From Halobellus sp. MBLA0158 (lineage in GTDB: Archaea; Halobacteriota; Halobacteria; Halobacteriales; Haloferacaceae), in contig NZ_JBGNYA010000001.1 of NCBI RefSeq assembly GCF_041477585.1, positions 1,612,001 through 1,676,000 on the forward strand: a stretch of 64,000 nucleotides of DNA, in the 5' to 3' direction. Made by a program: the position numbers and the translations under genes. This document shows, piece by piece, positions 1-7,562 of this stretch (its first letter is position 1; each line of letters starts with the position of its first letter). The notes under the pieces were generated by a model. That model ran no database searches and was not told the DNA's origin. It saw only the letters and a list, made by a program, of their open reading frames with translations.

Positions 1-10
1 TCCGGCCGGT

Positions 11-811
11 ATGTACGTCGCAGACCGGACCTGGCCGGAACTCGGCGAGTACGTCGCGGAGGAATCGGTCGCCCTGATCCCGCTCGGCTCGACCGAGCAG
101 CACGGCCCGCACCTCCCGCTCGCGACCGACCACCTCATCGCGGAGGGCCTCGCGCGCGAGGCCGCCGACCGGACGGGATACCTCTGCACGCCGACGGTGA
201 ACGTCGGCGTCAGCCCGCACCACCGGCAGTTCCACGGCACGATGTGGATCGACCCGCCGCAGTTCCGCGACTACGTCGAGTCGCTGACGCGGAACCTCGC
301 GTACCACGGGATCGACCGCGTCGTCTACGTCAACGCCCACGGCGGCAACGTCGACCACCTGCGGGAGGTCGGCCGCCGCCTCCGCGACGACGGGACGATG
401 TACGCGATCGAGTGGATGTGGGACGAGTCGATCCCCGATCTGGTCGAGGAGGTCTTCGAGCACAACGGCCCCCACGGCGGCCCGAAGGAGACGGCGATGA
501 TCCAGCATCTGGCCCCCGATCTGGTGCGCGAGGACCGCCTCGAAGCCGCGCGGGACGGCGGCCTCGCCGACGTCGAGACCGCGGAATTCCTCCAGAAACA
601 CGGCGCGCGGACGTTCTACGACGCGATCGAGAACTCCGAGAACGGCGTCTTCGGCGATCAGACGGACGCGACCGCGGAAATCGGCGAACGGCTCTTCGAG
701 GCCGCGACGGAGCAGTTGGTCCGACTGCTGGAGTGGCTCGACGAACAGCGCCTCGACGACCTGCTGGCGCCGGCGCACGTGGATCCGCAGCCGGGCAGTC
801 GGCGGGAGTAG
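11..811 (+). CDS. Creatininase-family amidohydrolase (ArfB-like)
   Basis: A 266-residue protein of the creatininase family, metal-dependent amidohydrolases. In archaea, members such as ArfB deformylate a pyrimidine intermediate of riboflavin and F420 synthesis. Residues 26-40 carry the family signature GSTEQHGPHLPLATD, with E29, H31 and D40 as likely metal ligands. NAHGGN at 108-113 supplies a further metal histidine, and HGGPKET near 160 is also typical. The length fits the family. The ATG at 11 is the first in frame and gives a normal N-terminus. The gene stands alone, with a convergent response regulator after it. The family is secure; the substrate is not proven, since creatininase homologues also act on other amides. 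Confidence 0.85.
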   Translation: MYVADRTWPELGEYVAEESVALIPLGSTEQHGPHLPLATDHLIAEGLAREAADRTGYLCTPTVNVGVSPHHRQFHGTMWIDPPQFRDYVESLTRNLAYHGIDRVVYVNAHGGNVDHLREVGRRLRDDGTMYAIEWMWDESIPDLVEEVFEHNGPHGGPKETAMIQHLAPDLVREDRLEAARDGGLADVETAEFLQKHGARTFYDAIENSENGVFGDQTDATAEIGERLFEAATEQLVRLLEWLDEQRLDDLLAPAHVDPQPGSRRE

Positions 812-826
812 AAGCGAAGCCAGCGA

Positions 827-1435
827 TCAGAAGGGGTCCGAATCCGATTCGTCGACGTCGAAGTCGCCCTCACCGTCGGGGAACGACGCGAACGCGTCGC
901 GGAAGTCGTCGTCGCTCAGGTCCGCCAGCGTGTCGTCGAGATCCTCGCGGATCTCCTCCATCCGCTGTGTCAGCTCCTGGTACTCGGATTCGTTCTCGAC
1001 GGCGACGTCGGGCGCGGATTCGAGGGCGGCCTTCTTCGAGGCGAGCCGGAAGAACTCCTGGGAGCGCTCGTCGTAGTTCGCCCGGCGGAGGAGGACCTCG
1101 ACGAGGCTGTGGAGGTCGTCCTGGGTGACGGGCTTGACGAGGTAGTCGTCGAAGGGCATCTCGACGATGTCGGTGTCGGGCTCGACCGCGGTGATCATCG
1201 CGACCTGCGCGTCGATGCCGCGGGCCCGGATCTCTTCGAGCACTTCGTCGCCCGTGAGGTCCGGCATCCGGCGGTCCAGGAGGACGATGTCGACGTCGTC
1301 GTCGACGAGTTCGAGCGCGGTCGTGCCGTCGGTCGCCGTCTCCACATCGTACGTATCCGAGAGATAGATGGCATAGAGTTCGGCCAAGTCAGGCTCGTCT
1401 TCGACGACGAGGATTCGGGGAGTAGCGCCGTCCAT
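827..1435 (-). CDS. Receiver-HalX response regulator
   Basis: A 202-residue two-component response regulator. The receiver domain spans about residues 6-120, with acidic pocket E12-D13, phosphoacceptor D54 in LLDRRMPDL and K101 in YLVKPV. The C-terminal HalX domain follows (about 125-185), a helical domain specific to haloarchaea and containing the FFRLASKKAALES stretch. No DNA-binding domain is visible, so the output mechanism is unknown. The tail is strongly acidic. A close paralogue lies at 48529-49128 and shares the DRRMPDL core and the SLASKKALLES-type HalX helix. No kinase gene is adjacent, so the partner kinase is elsewhere. It converges on the amidohydrolase gene and is divergent from the photolyase gene. 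Confidence 0.9.
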   Translation of the reverse strand: MDGATPRILVVEDEPDLAELYAIYLSDTYDVETATDGTTALELVDDDVDIVLLDRRMPDLTGDEVLEEIRARGIDAQVAMITAVEPDTDIVEMPFDDYLVKPVTQDDLHSLVEVLLRRANYDERSQEFFRLASKKAALESAPDVAVENESEYQELTQRMEEIREDLDDTLADLSDDDFRDAFASFPDGEGDFDVDESDSDPF

Positions 1436-1626
1436 ATCGGTCTATGTACCCCCTCGGAGCCCGCCGTCTAAATTCTTGCCCTACGTCCGTTCTCGCGAAC
1501 AACTCTCCGAAACGCCCGAAATCGGGCGTTTCGGACGAAATTACGTCGTCGCGGGCGGGCGAGGCGCGCGGTCGCTGCCGAGCGATGGCCGTGGCGGTTT
1601 TGTCGTCGCCCTCCCAGGTACGGACG

Positions 1627-3195
1627 ATGACGGTCTGGCTCCTGGGCGATCAGCTCTCTCCCGAGAGCGCGCCGCTCGCCGCGGCCGATCGCGTGCTCCT
1701 GATCGAAGCCCACGCCTTCGCCGACCGACGGCCGTACCACCCGCAGAAGCTCACGCTGGTCTTCAGCGCGATGCGGCACTTCCGGGACGAGCTCCGCGAG
1801 CGCGGCTACGAGGTCACCTACCTCCGCGCGGAGACATTCGGGGAGGCGCTCGACCGCTACTTCGCGTCGAACCCCGGCGACGACCTCGTCGGGCTGGAGT
1901 CGCCGAGTCACGGCGCCGACGAGCGCCGACGGGAGCTCGTCGAGTCGCGCGGCGGCTCGCTGACGCTCGTCGAGAACGACCTCTTTCTGACGAGCCGCGA
2001 CTTCTTCGACGAGTGGGCCGGTGACGGAGGCGGCGGGGATGGGGACGGCGGAGATGGAGACGGCGGAGGCGACGGAGCCAGCGGAGCCGCCGACGCGGAC
2101 CGGACGTTCCGCCAGGAGCAGTGGTACCGCCACGTCCGCCGCGAGACGGGCATCCTGATGGACGGCGACGAGCCGGTCGGCGGGGCGTGGAACTACGACG
2201 ACGAAAACAGGGAGACGCCGCCCCCAGAGTGGTCCCCGCCCGACGTCCCGCGGTTCGAGCCCGACGAGACGACCCGCGAGGTGCGGGCCTTCGTCGAGGA
2301 GCGATACGGCGACCACTGGGGCTCGGCGGAGCCGTTCGTCTGGCCGGTCACCCGCGAGGCGGCCCGACAGGCGCTCTCGCACTTCGTCTCCGTCAGGCTC
2401 CCGGAATTCGGCGCGTACCAGGACGCGATGCTCGACGGCGAGTGGGCGCTGTGTCACTCCCTGTTGTCGGCGGCGCTGAACCTCGGGCTGCTCCACCCGC
2501 GGGAGGTCGTCGAGCCGGCGGTCGAGGCCTACGAGTCGGGCAAGGCCCCGCTCAACAGCGTCGAGGGCTTCGTCCGCCAGGTGATCGGCTGGCGGGAGTT
2601 TATGCGACACGTCTACCGCCGGGCGATGCCGGAGCTCGCGACGGCGAACCAGCTCGATCAGACCGCGTCGCTGCCGCCGCTGTACTGGGACGGCGACACC
2701 GAGATGGAATGCCTCTCGGAGGCGGTCGGCCACGTCCGCGACCGCGGCTACGCCCACCACATCGAGCGCCTGATGGTGCTCGCGAACTTCGCGCTCGTCT
2801 ACGGCGTCGACCCCGCGGAGCTGAACGAGTGGTTCCACCTCGGCTTCGTCGACGCCTACCACTGGGTGACGACGCCGAACGTCGTCGGGATGGGGACGTT
2901 CGGATCGGACGTTCTCTCCTCGAAGCCCTACGCCGGCTCGGCCAACTACATCGACGGGATGAGCGACTACTGCGGGGACTGCCGGTACGCGAAGACCAAG
3001 ACTACCGGCGAGAACGCCTGTCCGTTCAACGCGCTCTACTGGGACTTCCTCGACCGCAACGAGGAGACGCTCCGCGGCACCGGCCGGATGGGACTGATGT
3101 ACTCCCACGTGGACCGCAAGAGCGACGACGAGTGGGACGCGATCCGCGAGCGCGCCGCCGAGGTCCGCGAGCGCGCGGCGGACGGCGATCTGTGA
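1627..3195 (+). CDS. phrB: FeS-containing prokaryotic cryptochrome/(6-4) photolyase
   Basis: A 522-residue flavoprotein of the FeS-BCP class, light-driven enzymes that in bacteria repair (6-4) pyrimidine photoproducts. I chose the ATG at 1627 because MTVWLLGDQL is the usual N-terminus; an upstream in-frame ATG would add an atypical 61-residue leader. The four iron-sulfur cysteines are present: C362 in EMECLSE, C449 and C452 in YCGDC, and C465 in NACPF. Their spacing (87, 3, 13) matches that known for Agrobacterium PhrB. The FAD-binding helical domain contains the YAHHIERLMVLANFAL stretch. Residues about 132-158 are a low-complexity Gly/Asp insert that looks dispensable. A class I photolyase lies 4.4 kb downstream. 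Confidence 0.9.
   Translation: MTVWLLGDQLSPESAPLAAADRVLLIEAHAFADRRPYHPQKLTLVFSAMRHFRDELRERGYEVTYLRAETFGEALDRYFASNPGDDLVGLESPSHGADERRRELVESRGGSLTLVENDLFLTSRDFFDEWAGDGGGGDGDGGDGDGGGDGASGAADADRTFRQEQWYRHVRRETGILMDGDEPVGGAWNYDDENRETPPPEWSPPDVPRFEPDETTREVRAFVEERYGDHWGSAEPFVWPVTREAARQALSHFVSVRLPEFGAYQDAMLDGEWALCHSLLSAALNLGLLHPREVVEPAVEAYESGKAPLNSVEGFVRQVIGWREFMRHVYRRAMPELATANQLDQTASLPPLYWDGDTEMECLSEAVGHVRDRGYAHHIERLMVLANFALVYGVDPAELNEWFHLGFVDAYHWVTTPNVVGMGTFGSDVLSSKPYAGSANYIDGMSDYCGDCRYAKTKTTGENACPFNALYWDFLDRNEETLRGTGRMGLMYSHVDRKSDDEWDAIRERAAEVRERAADGDL
2021..2090 (+). repeat. Imperfect GGNGAY microsatellite inside the photolyase gene
   Basis: A run of near-identical 6-base units (GGNGAY and variants) encodes an alternating Gly/Asp tract between the Rossmann-like domain and the helical domain of the photolyase. 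It probably arose by replication slippage and forms a flexible acidic linker. Confidence 0.7.
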
Positions 3196-3310
3196 GGCTT
3201 GTAAGGCGTGCGAGAACGGCGTGGCTCCCGCTCAGCGCGTGAAAATGAAGAATCGTGGTGAGAATCGACGGAACCGCCGACCGCAGTACCGCTACCGCTG
3301 TGTTGCGTTC

Positions 3311-3505
3311 TTACAGGCGCTGGAGGTTCGTCGCGCGCGGGCCTTTGTCGGCCTGCTCGATGTCGAACTCCACTTCCTGGCCTTCTTCGAGGTCCGGGCC
3401 GCCGACGTCCTCCATGTGGAAGAAGACGTCTTCCTCAGAATCCTCGCTTTCGATGAAACCGTAACCGCCTGTGTCGTTAAAGAACGCAACCGTACCTTTC
3501 GCCAT
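3311..3505 (-). CDS. cspA: Cold-shock domain protein
   Basis: A 64-residue single cold-shock domain, an OB-fold that binds single-stranded RNA and DNA. RNP1 is present as GGYGFIE and RNP2 as VFFHMEDV, with the KGTVAFFND start of the fold. The protein is acidic, as expected for a haloarchaeal CspA. It is monocistronic and converges on the photolyase gene. The start is supported by a TATA-like box about 25-30 bases upstream, which implies a leaderless or nearly leaderless transcript. Cold-shock proteins commonly act as RNA chaperones; nothing here shows whether this one is cold-induced. Confidence 0.93.
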   Translation of the reverse strand: MAKGTVAFFNDTGGYGFIESEDSEEDVFFHMEDVGGPDLEEGQEVEFDIEQADKGPRATNLQRL

Positions 3506-3529
3506 TGCAATTGCCCTAACGAGAAGGCG

Positions 3530-3537
3530 ATAAATAA
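3530..3537 (-). promoter_or_regulatory. TATA box of cspA
   Basis: On the minus strand this reads TTATTTAT, centred about 28 bases before the cspA ATG. This is the spacing expected for a leaderless haloarchaeal promoter. Confidence 0.6.
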
Positions 3538-3577
3538 GCTTTGTGACGCGGCCCCCGCCGCCGACCCCGGCCGGGGC

Positions 3578-4087
3578 TCACACCGCGACGCCGAGATACG
3601 CCGCCGCGGCCGTCGCGAAGACGCCGACAGCGAACAGGCCGTAGTTCGCGACGGCGTTGTCCGCGCGCCAGAGGCCGAGCGAGTAGGTCCGCCCGGACAG
3701 CGGCCACAGGAAGTTCACGCCCGCGGGCGTCAGCGCGTCGGCCGCGAGGTGGGCCACGACGGCGAGCGCGCCGATGACGAACCCCAGGGCCGCGATCGAG
3801 AGCCCGCCCGCGACGACCGCCGTCGAGAGCGGTTCGCTCGCGACCCCCGACAGCGCGGTTCCGATTCCGGCGAAGACGGCGCCGACGAGCGCGGCGAACG
3901 CCAGCGAGTGGGTCGGGCCGCGGTGGGAGATCCCCGGGATCTTGTGGTCGAGGTCGGGCAGCATCGCCAGCCAGAGCATCGCGCCGCCGGTGACGACCGC
4001 GAGATCGCCGCGGTCGATCGCCAGGAGGACGAACGCGACGGGCGCGAACACGAGCAGCGAGACGCCGTAGTGGCCCTTCCGATACAC
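3578..4087 (-). CDS. Membrane-bound metal-dependent hydrolase (DUF457/YdjM-like)
   Basis: A 169-residue membrane protein of the DUF457 (LexA-binding YdjM-like) family. The family motif is visible as YRKGHYGVS at the N-terminus, MLPDLDHKIPGISHRGPTHS at about 37-56 and a later HLAADALTPAGV. These conserved His/Asp residues, placed between about four hydrophobic segments, suggest a metal site in the membrane. The start is the GTG at 4087; earlier in-frame starts would overlap the divergent hydrolase gene and add a basic segment unlike the family. No substrate is known for the family. Confidence 0.75.
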   Translation of the reverse strand: MYRKGHYGVSLLVFAPVAFVLLAIDRGDLAVVTGGAMLWLAMLPDLDHKIPGISHRGPTHSLAFAALVGAVFAGIGTALSGVASEPLSTAVVAGGLSIAALGFVIGALAVVAHLAADALTPAGVNFLWPLSGRTYSLGLWRADNAVANYGLFAVGVFATAAAAYLGVAV

Positions 4088-4208
4088 ACCGGAGCGTCGT
4101 CGCGGGCGACCAAAAGCCCACGGGCTCTCGGTCCAGGCGCCGTCGGAGACACCGGGCCGAGGCGGCGGATGAGAAAGAGCGAAGTCGGCTCGTCGGCTAC
4201 GTCGGAGC

Positions 4209-4787
4209 GTGATACACAACCTCGCACGCGACGTTCGCGCCTTCACCTCGAACGTCTTCCTCGTCACCGGCGAGACGACCGCTCTCGTCGACGCCGGGGC
4301 GAACTTCGACGTCGTCGAGCGGATCAGAGACCACAACGACGCCGTCGATCGGCTCTACCTCACGCACACCCACCCCGACCACGTCGAGAACGTCGCCGCG
4401 ATCCGCGAGGCATTCGACGTCGAGACGTGGGGGTTCGACGCCGACAGCGAGTACGTCGACAACGCCGTCGCCGACGGCGACTCGGTGCCGCTCGGCGACG
4501 ACGACTACAACGTCCTCCACACGCCCGGGCACAAGCCCGACCACGTCTGCCTGTACGCCCCCGCGACCGGCGTCTGCTTCGCGGGCGATCTGGTCTTCGA
4601 GAACGGGAGCTTCGGCCGGACCGACCTGGAGGGCGGCGACCGCGCGACGCTCGTCGAGAGCATCCGCAAGCTCCGCGAGGCGGTCGGCGACGACCTCAGC
4701 GCGCTCCACACGGGCCACGGGGGAAGCGTCGTCGAGGATCCGCTTTCGGACCTGGAGGTCGCCGAGCACGCGGCACAGATGGGCTGA
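4209..4787 (+). CDS. Metallo-beta-lactamase fold hydrolase (glyoxalase II-like)
   Basis: A 192-residue single-domain MBL-fold hydrolase. The zinc motif THTHPDH occupies residues 52-58 (H53, H55, D57, H58). Further ligands lie in LHTPGHKPDH, CFAGDLVF and the terminal HTGHGG. The size resembles short glyoxalase II-like hydrolases that cleave thioesters, but the MBL fold serves many reactions and the substrate is open. The start is a GTG giving MIHNLARDVRAFTSNVFLV, a normal beginning for the fold. It is divergent from the DUF457 gene. Confidence 0.85.
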   Translation: MIHNLARDVRAFTSNVFLVTGETTALVDAGANFDVVERIRDHNDAVDRLYLTHTHPDHVENVAAIREAFDVETWGFDADSEYVDNAVADGDSVPLGDDDYNVLHTPGHKPDHVCLYAPATGVCFAGDLVFENGSFGRTDLEGGDRATLVESIRKLREAVGDDLSALHTGHGGSVVEDPLSDLEVAEHAAQMG

Positions 4788-4817
4788 CTCGCTCGGCGCC
4801 GGACGTCCGTCACCGCG

Positions 4818-5123
4818 TCACTCGTCGGCGTCCTCGGGGATCTCCTCTGCGGGCCGCTCGTCGCTCTCGACGCCGAAGTACCCCGGCTCGTCGCCGACGG
4901 GGTCGTTGATCACCAGGTCGTCGGTGTGGGTCATCAGCCACGGAACCGTCCACCGGACGAGGTTCTCTTCGGTCTCGGGATCGAGTTCGACGTCGGGATC
5001 GAGCCCCTGGAGGAGCCGGGCGATCTCCGGGACGGTGTACATCAGGTCGGGATCGAGGATCTCCTCGGGCTCGTAGAGCCGGTACGGGTAGAGCGTCTCG
5101 AAGTCCGATTTGGGCCTGGGCAT
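4818..5123 (-). CDS. Conserved haloarchaeal protein of unknown function (possibly DUF5827)
   Basis: A 101-residue acidic soluble protein starting MPRPKSDFETLYPY at the ATG at 5123; the longer upstream frame is not gene-like. It has a motif-like EEILDPDLMYTVPEIARLLQ, which could form a small helical, wHTH-like segment, and an acidic tail. From memory it resembles a haloarchaeal DUF family (DUF5827); I cannot verify that number. It lies between the convergent MBL hydrolase gene and divergent folP. No function can be assigned. Confidence 0.7.
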   Translation of the reverse strand: MPRPKSDFETLYPYRLYEPEEILDPDLMYTVPEIARLLQGLDPDVELDPETEENLVRWTVPWLMTHTDDLVINDPVGDEPGYFGVESDERPAEEIPEDADE

Positions 5124-5240
5124 AGCCGGCCGTTCGCGCCGCGGCGCCAAAGAACCGACGAGTCGCGTCGGCGGGACGGGGGCTCCCTCCCCGCGAGCCG
5201 CTGCCAGACAGTATATGTGTCCGCCGTCCTCAGGTCGGGT

Positions 5241-6476
5241 ATGCGAACTGTCGACGCCGCCGGACTGCCGATCGGTGACGAGCACCCGCCGCGGATTATG
5301 GGCGTGCTCAACGTCTCGAAGGAGTCCCCCTACGACCCGAGCGTCTTCGACGACCCCGGCGAGGCCGCCGCCTACGTCGACGAGGAGCTCATCGACCAGG
5401 GCGCCGATATCGTCGACGTCGGCCTCGAATCGGCGAACAAGCGCTTCGAGGTGCTCTCCGCGGAGGGGGAGCTCGAACGGCTCGAAACGGCTATCCAGAC
5501 GATCGAGAGCGTCTCCGGCGAGGCCGTCTTCTCGATCGAGACGCGCTACCACGAGGTCGCCGAGGAGGCGCTCGACCGCGGCTTCGATATGGTGAACGAC
5601 ATCTGCGGCTTCGCCGATCCGGAGATGCCCCGCGTCTGTGCGGAGCGCGACGTCGCGGTCGCGAAGATGGCCTCGCCGCCGGACCTGACCCGGCCGGGCG
5701 CGATTGAGGACGTCGACGATATCTACGACGCGCTCTCGCTCAACGGCTTCACCGACAAGACGCTCGTCGACCCCGCCTTCGGCGGCTGGTCCGAGGACAA
5801 GACGCTAGCGGACGACCGCGAGACGTTCCGCCGGCTCCGGGAGTTCCGCGGCCTCGGCTATCCGATCCTGGTCTCCATCAATCGAAAGAACTTCCTCCGC
5901 GAGGTCGCCGGCCGCTCGACGGAGGAGGCGCTGCCGGTGTCGCTGGCGGCGACCTCGATGGCGGTCGAACGCGGCGCGCACGTGATCCGCACCCACGACG
6001 TCGCCGAGACGCGGGACGCCGCGCTGATCGGCCACGAATTCGCCCGCTCGCGCGTCCGCGAGCGCGGCGCCGGCGACGTCGCCGTCGAGGAACTGGACGT
6101 GACCGCGCCCGCCGAGGCGAGGCGCCACCTCGACCGACTGGGCGCTGCCGACGCCGCCGACGCCGCCCGCGACGCCGCGACCGGCGTGTTCGAGCTCGGC
6201 GGGCTCTCCGACGGCGACATCGGCGCGCTCTCGACCGCTGCGGCCCGCTCGGGAGCGACCGTGGTCGTCGGCGACGGCGGCGACGTCCAGGCCGCTCGCG
6301 GCGACGTGGCGCCCCGGAGCGACGGCGGAAGCGACTCGGGTCCAGACGGCCGGAGCGCGCTTCTGTTCGGGACGCCGCGGGCGCTCGCCGGGTTCCCCGA
6401 CCGCGTCGACGACCGATCGGAAGCGTCCGACGGTCTGGCCGCGGCGCTCGATACGATCGCGGAGGCCGTCGAATGA
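5241..6476 (+). CDS. folP: Dihydropteroate synthase
   Basis: A 411-residue TIM-barrel protein that joins a pterin diphosphate to p-aminobenzoate (or a related arylamine) to form dihydropteroate. The signature IMGVLNVSKESPYDP lies near residue 20, where canonical FolP has GI(L/M)NVTPDSF, so the usual DSF is replaced by ESP. GADIVDVGLES, DMVNDICGF and the late ISINRKNF and VIRTHDV barrel motifs follow. The C-terminal ~120 residues form an extra Gly/Ala/Asp-rich domain beyond the usual ~280-residue enzyme. The ATG at 5241 follows an intergenic stretch. The next gene in the same direction is mptE, which makes the pterin diphosphate substrate. Confidence 0.85.
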   Translation: MRTVDAAGLPIGDEHPPRIMGVLNVSKESPYDPSVFDDPGEAAAYVDEELIDQGADIVDVGLESANKRFEVLSAEGELERLETAIQTIESVSGEAVFSIETRYHEVAEEALDRGFDMVNDICGFADPEMPRVCAERDVAVAKMASPPDLTRPGAIEDVDDIYDALSLNGFTDKTLVDPAFGGWSEDKTLADDRETFRRLREFRGLGYPILVSINRKNFLREVAGRSTEEALPVSLAATSMAVERGAHVIRTHDVAETRDAALIGHEFARSRVRERGAGDVAVEELDVTAPAEARRHLDRLGAADAADAARDAATGVFELGGLSDGDIGALSTAAARSGATVVVGDGGDVQAARGDVAPRSDGGSDSGPDGRSALLFGTPRALAGFPDRVDDRSEASDGLAAALDTIAEAVE

Positions 6477-6590
6477 CCGGACTGCGCCCGGACCGCCGCC
6501 ATCGTACCGACCGTATCACGGGAATTTCCGGGTCGATGTTTGATTCGGCGCGTCTCGCGCGTTTGAATGGACGTCCGCCCACTAAACTGC

Positions 6591-6621
6591 CGTCTGACGC
6601 CGTCACAGGGGGCGTCAGACG
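6591..6621 (+). promoter_or_regulatory. Perfect 11-bp hairpin downstream of folP
   Basis: CGTCTGACGCC at 6591-6601 is followed after 9 bases by its exact reverse complement at 6611-6621. It lies between folP and mptE, upstream of a candidate TATA-like AAGCTTAT. It could be a folP 3'-end structure or an operator; no T-tract follows. Confidence 0.5.
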
Positions 6622-6673
6622 CCGCAGAACACGGGAAAGCTTATGACGGACCGTTCGGAACCGACCCAATGGA

Positions 6674-6718
6674 AGCCGGAAGGGCACGCGGGTAGGGGTA
6701 CTTGGTGCCATTCCGGCT
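6674..6718 (+). promoter_or_regulatory. Stem-loop in the probable mptE leader
   Basis: AGCCGGAA (6674-6681) pairs with TTCCGGCT (6711-6718) and, after a 1x1 internal loop, GGCAC (6683-6687) pairs with GTGCC (6705-6709). This gives 13 base pairs enclosing a 17-base G-rich loop. It ends 28 bases before the mptE ATG. A 5' UTR of this size is unusual in haloarchaea. Confidence 0.5.
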
Positions 6719-6746
6719 CGTACCGTAACGCCCGGGAGCGGTAGCT

Positions 6747-7436
6747 ATGCGCTTCGAGACCTGGGAGCCGATCTACGAGGCGATCCTCCGCGACTTCGGG
6801 TACCCCCGCGAGGGCGACGAGCGCGCCAGAGGCGTCATCACCGAGTACGCGACGCCCTTCGACCTCGACCGACTCGACTGTGCGGGCCAGACCGTCGCCG
6901 TCGTCGGCGCCGCGCCCGGCCTCGCCGAGGAGGTCGACCGCGTCGCCGACGCCGACCGGATATTCGCGGCTTCGACGGCCGCGGACATCGTTCTGGATGC
7001 CGGCTACGACCTCGACTGCTTCGTCACGGACCTCGACAAGAACCCCGAGACGGCGGTGGAACTGAGCCGGGACGGGATCCCGGTCGCGGCCCACGCCCAC
7101 GGCGACAACGTCGACCTCGTCGAGGCGTGGGTGCCGCGGTGCGACGCCGACCACGTGCTCGCGACGACCCAGGCCGCGCCCGTGGATTCGGTGTACAACT
7201 TCGGCGGCTTCACCGACGGCGACCGGGCGGCCTTCCTGGCCGACGCGCTCGGCGCGGCCGACCTCCGGTTCGTCGGCTGGGACTTCGACGATCCCGACGT
7301 GAGCGACGCGAAGGCGCGGAAGCTCCGGTGGGCCGAGCGCCTGCTCCACCTCCTCGAACGACGGCGGGGCGAGCGGTTCGCCGTTCTGGACGGACGCCGC
7401 GAGGGGATCGACCCGATCGAAGTCGGCGAGGGCTGA
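6747..7436 (+). CDS. mptE: 6-hydroxymethyl-7,8-dihydropterin pyrophosphokinase, MptE-like
   Basis: A 229-residue protein of the archaeal MptE/DUF115 family, which transfers pyrophosphate from ATP to 6-hydroxymethyl-dihydropterin and is unrelated in fold to FolK. Family features visible are VAVVGAAPGLAEEVD (nucleotide-binding loop near 45-60), DCFVTDLDKNPE, AHAHGDNVD, VYNFGGFTDGDRAAFLA and FVGWDFDDP near 190. The length is standard. It follows folP in the same direction, so the two consecutive steps of pterin synthesis are encoded together. The 270-base gap contains two hairpins, suggesting mptE has its own leader. The assignment is strong by family and context. Confidence 0.85.
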   Translation: MRFETWEPIYEAILRDFGYPREGDERARGVITEYATPFDLDRLDCAGQTVAVVGAAPGLAEEVDRVADADRIFAASTAADIVLDAGYDLDCFVTDLDKNPETAVELSRDGIPVAAHAHGDNVDLVEAWVPRCDADHVLATTQAAPVDSVYNFGGFTDGDRAAFLADALGAADLRFVGWDFDDPDVSDAKARKLRWAERLLHLLERRRGERFAVLDGRREGIDPIEVGEG

Positions 7437-7437
7437 T

Positions 7438-7516
7438 ACTGACTACTCTCGTCTCACATCGCCGAGGGCCGCCCCCGTTGACGGCGCTCGCGGTAAAAAG
7501 TGGAGTAGGCATTACG
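7438..7516. repeat. Palindromic dispersed repeat, family A, degenerate copy
   Basis: This segment starts at the mptE stop codon and aligns with 25376-25455, sharing TACTCTCGTCTC, CGCCGA, a GTTGACGGCG-like core and CGGTAAA.AGTG. The outer arms CTACTC/GAGTAG are still complementary, but the inner stem has decayed. Confidence 0.6.
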
Positions 7517-7562
7517 GCGGTTCTGCCGACACGTTGACGGCGGGGGCGTCCCACCGGTCGGT

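Noticed and set aside
1444-1626. Upstream start for the FeS photolyase
   Set aside because: The extra 61 residues are Arg/Ser-rich and unlike the conserved MTVWLLGDQL beginning.
1468-3108. Long open frame opposite the FeS photolyase
   Set aside because: Antisense shadow: no conserved motifs and composition typical of reverse-strand reading of acidic genes.
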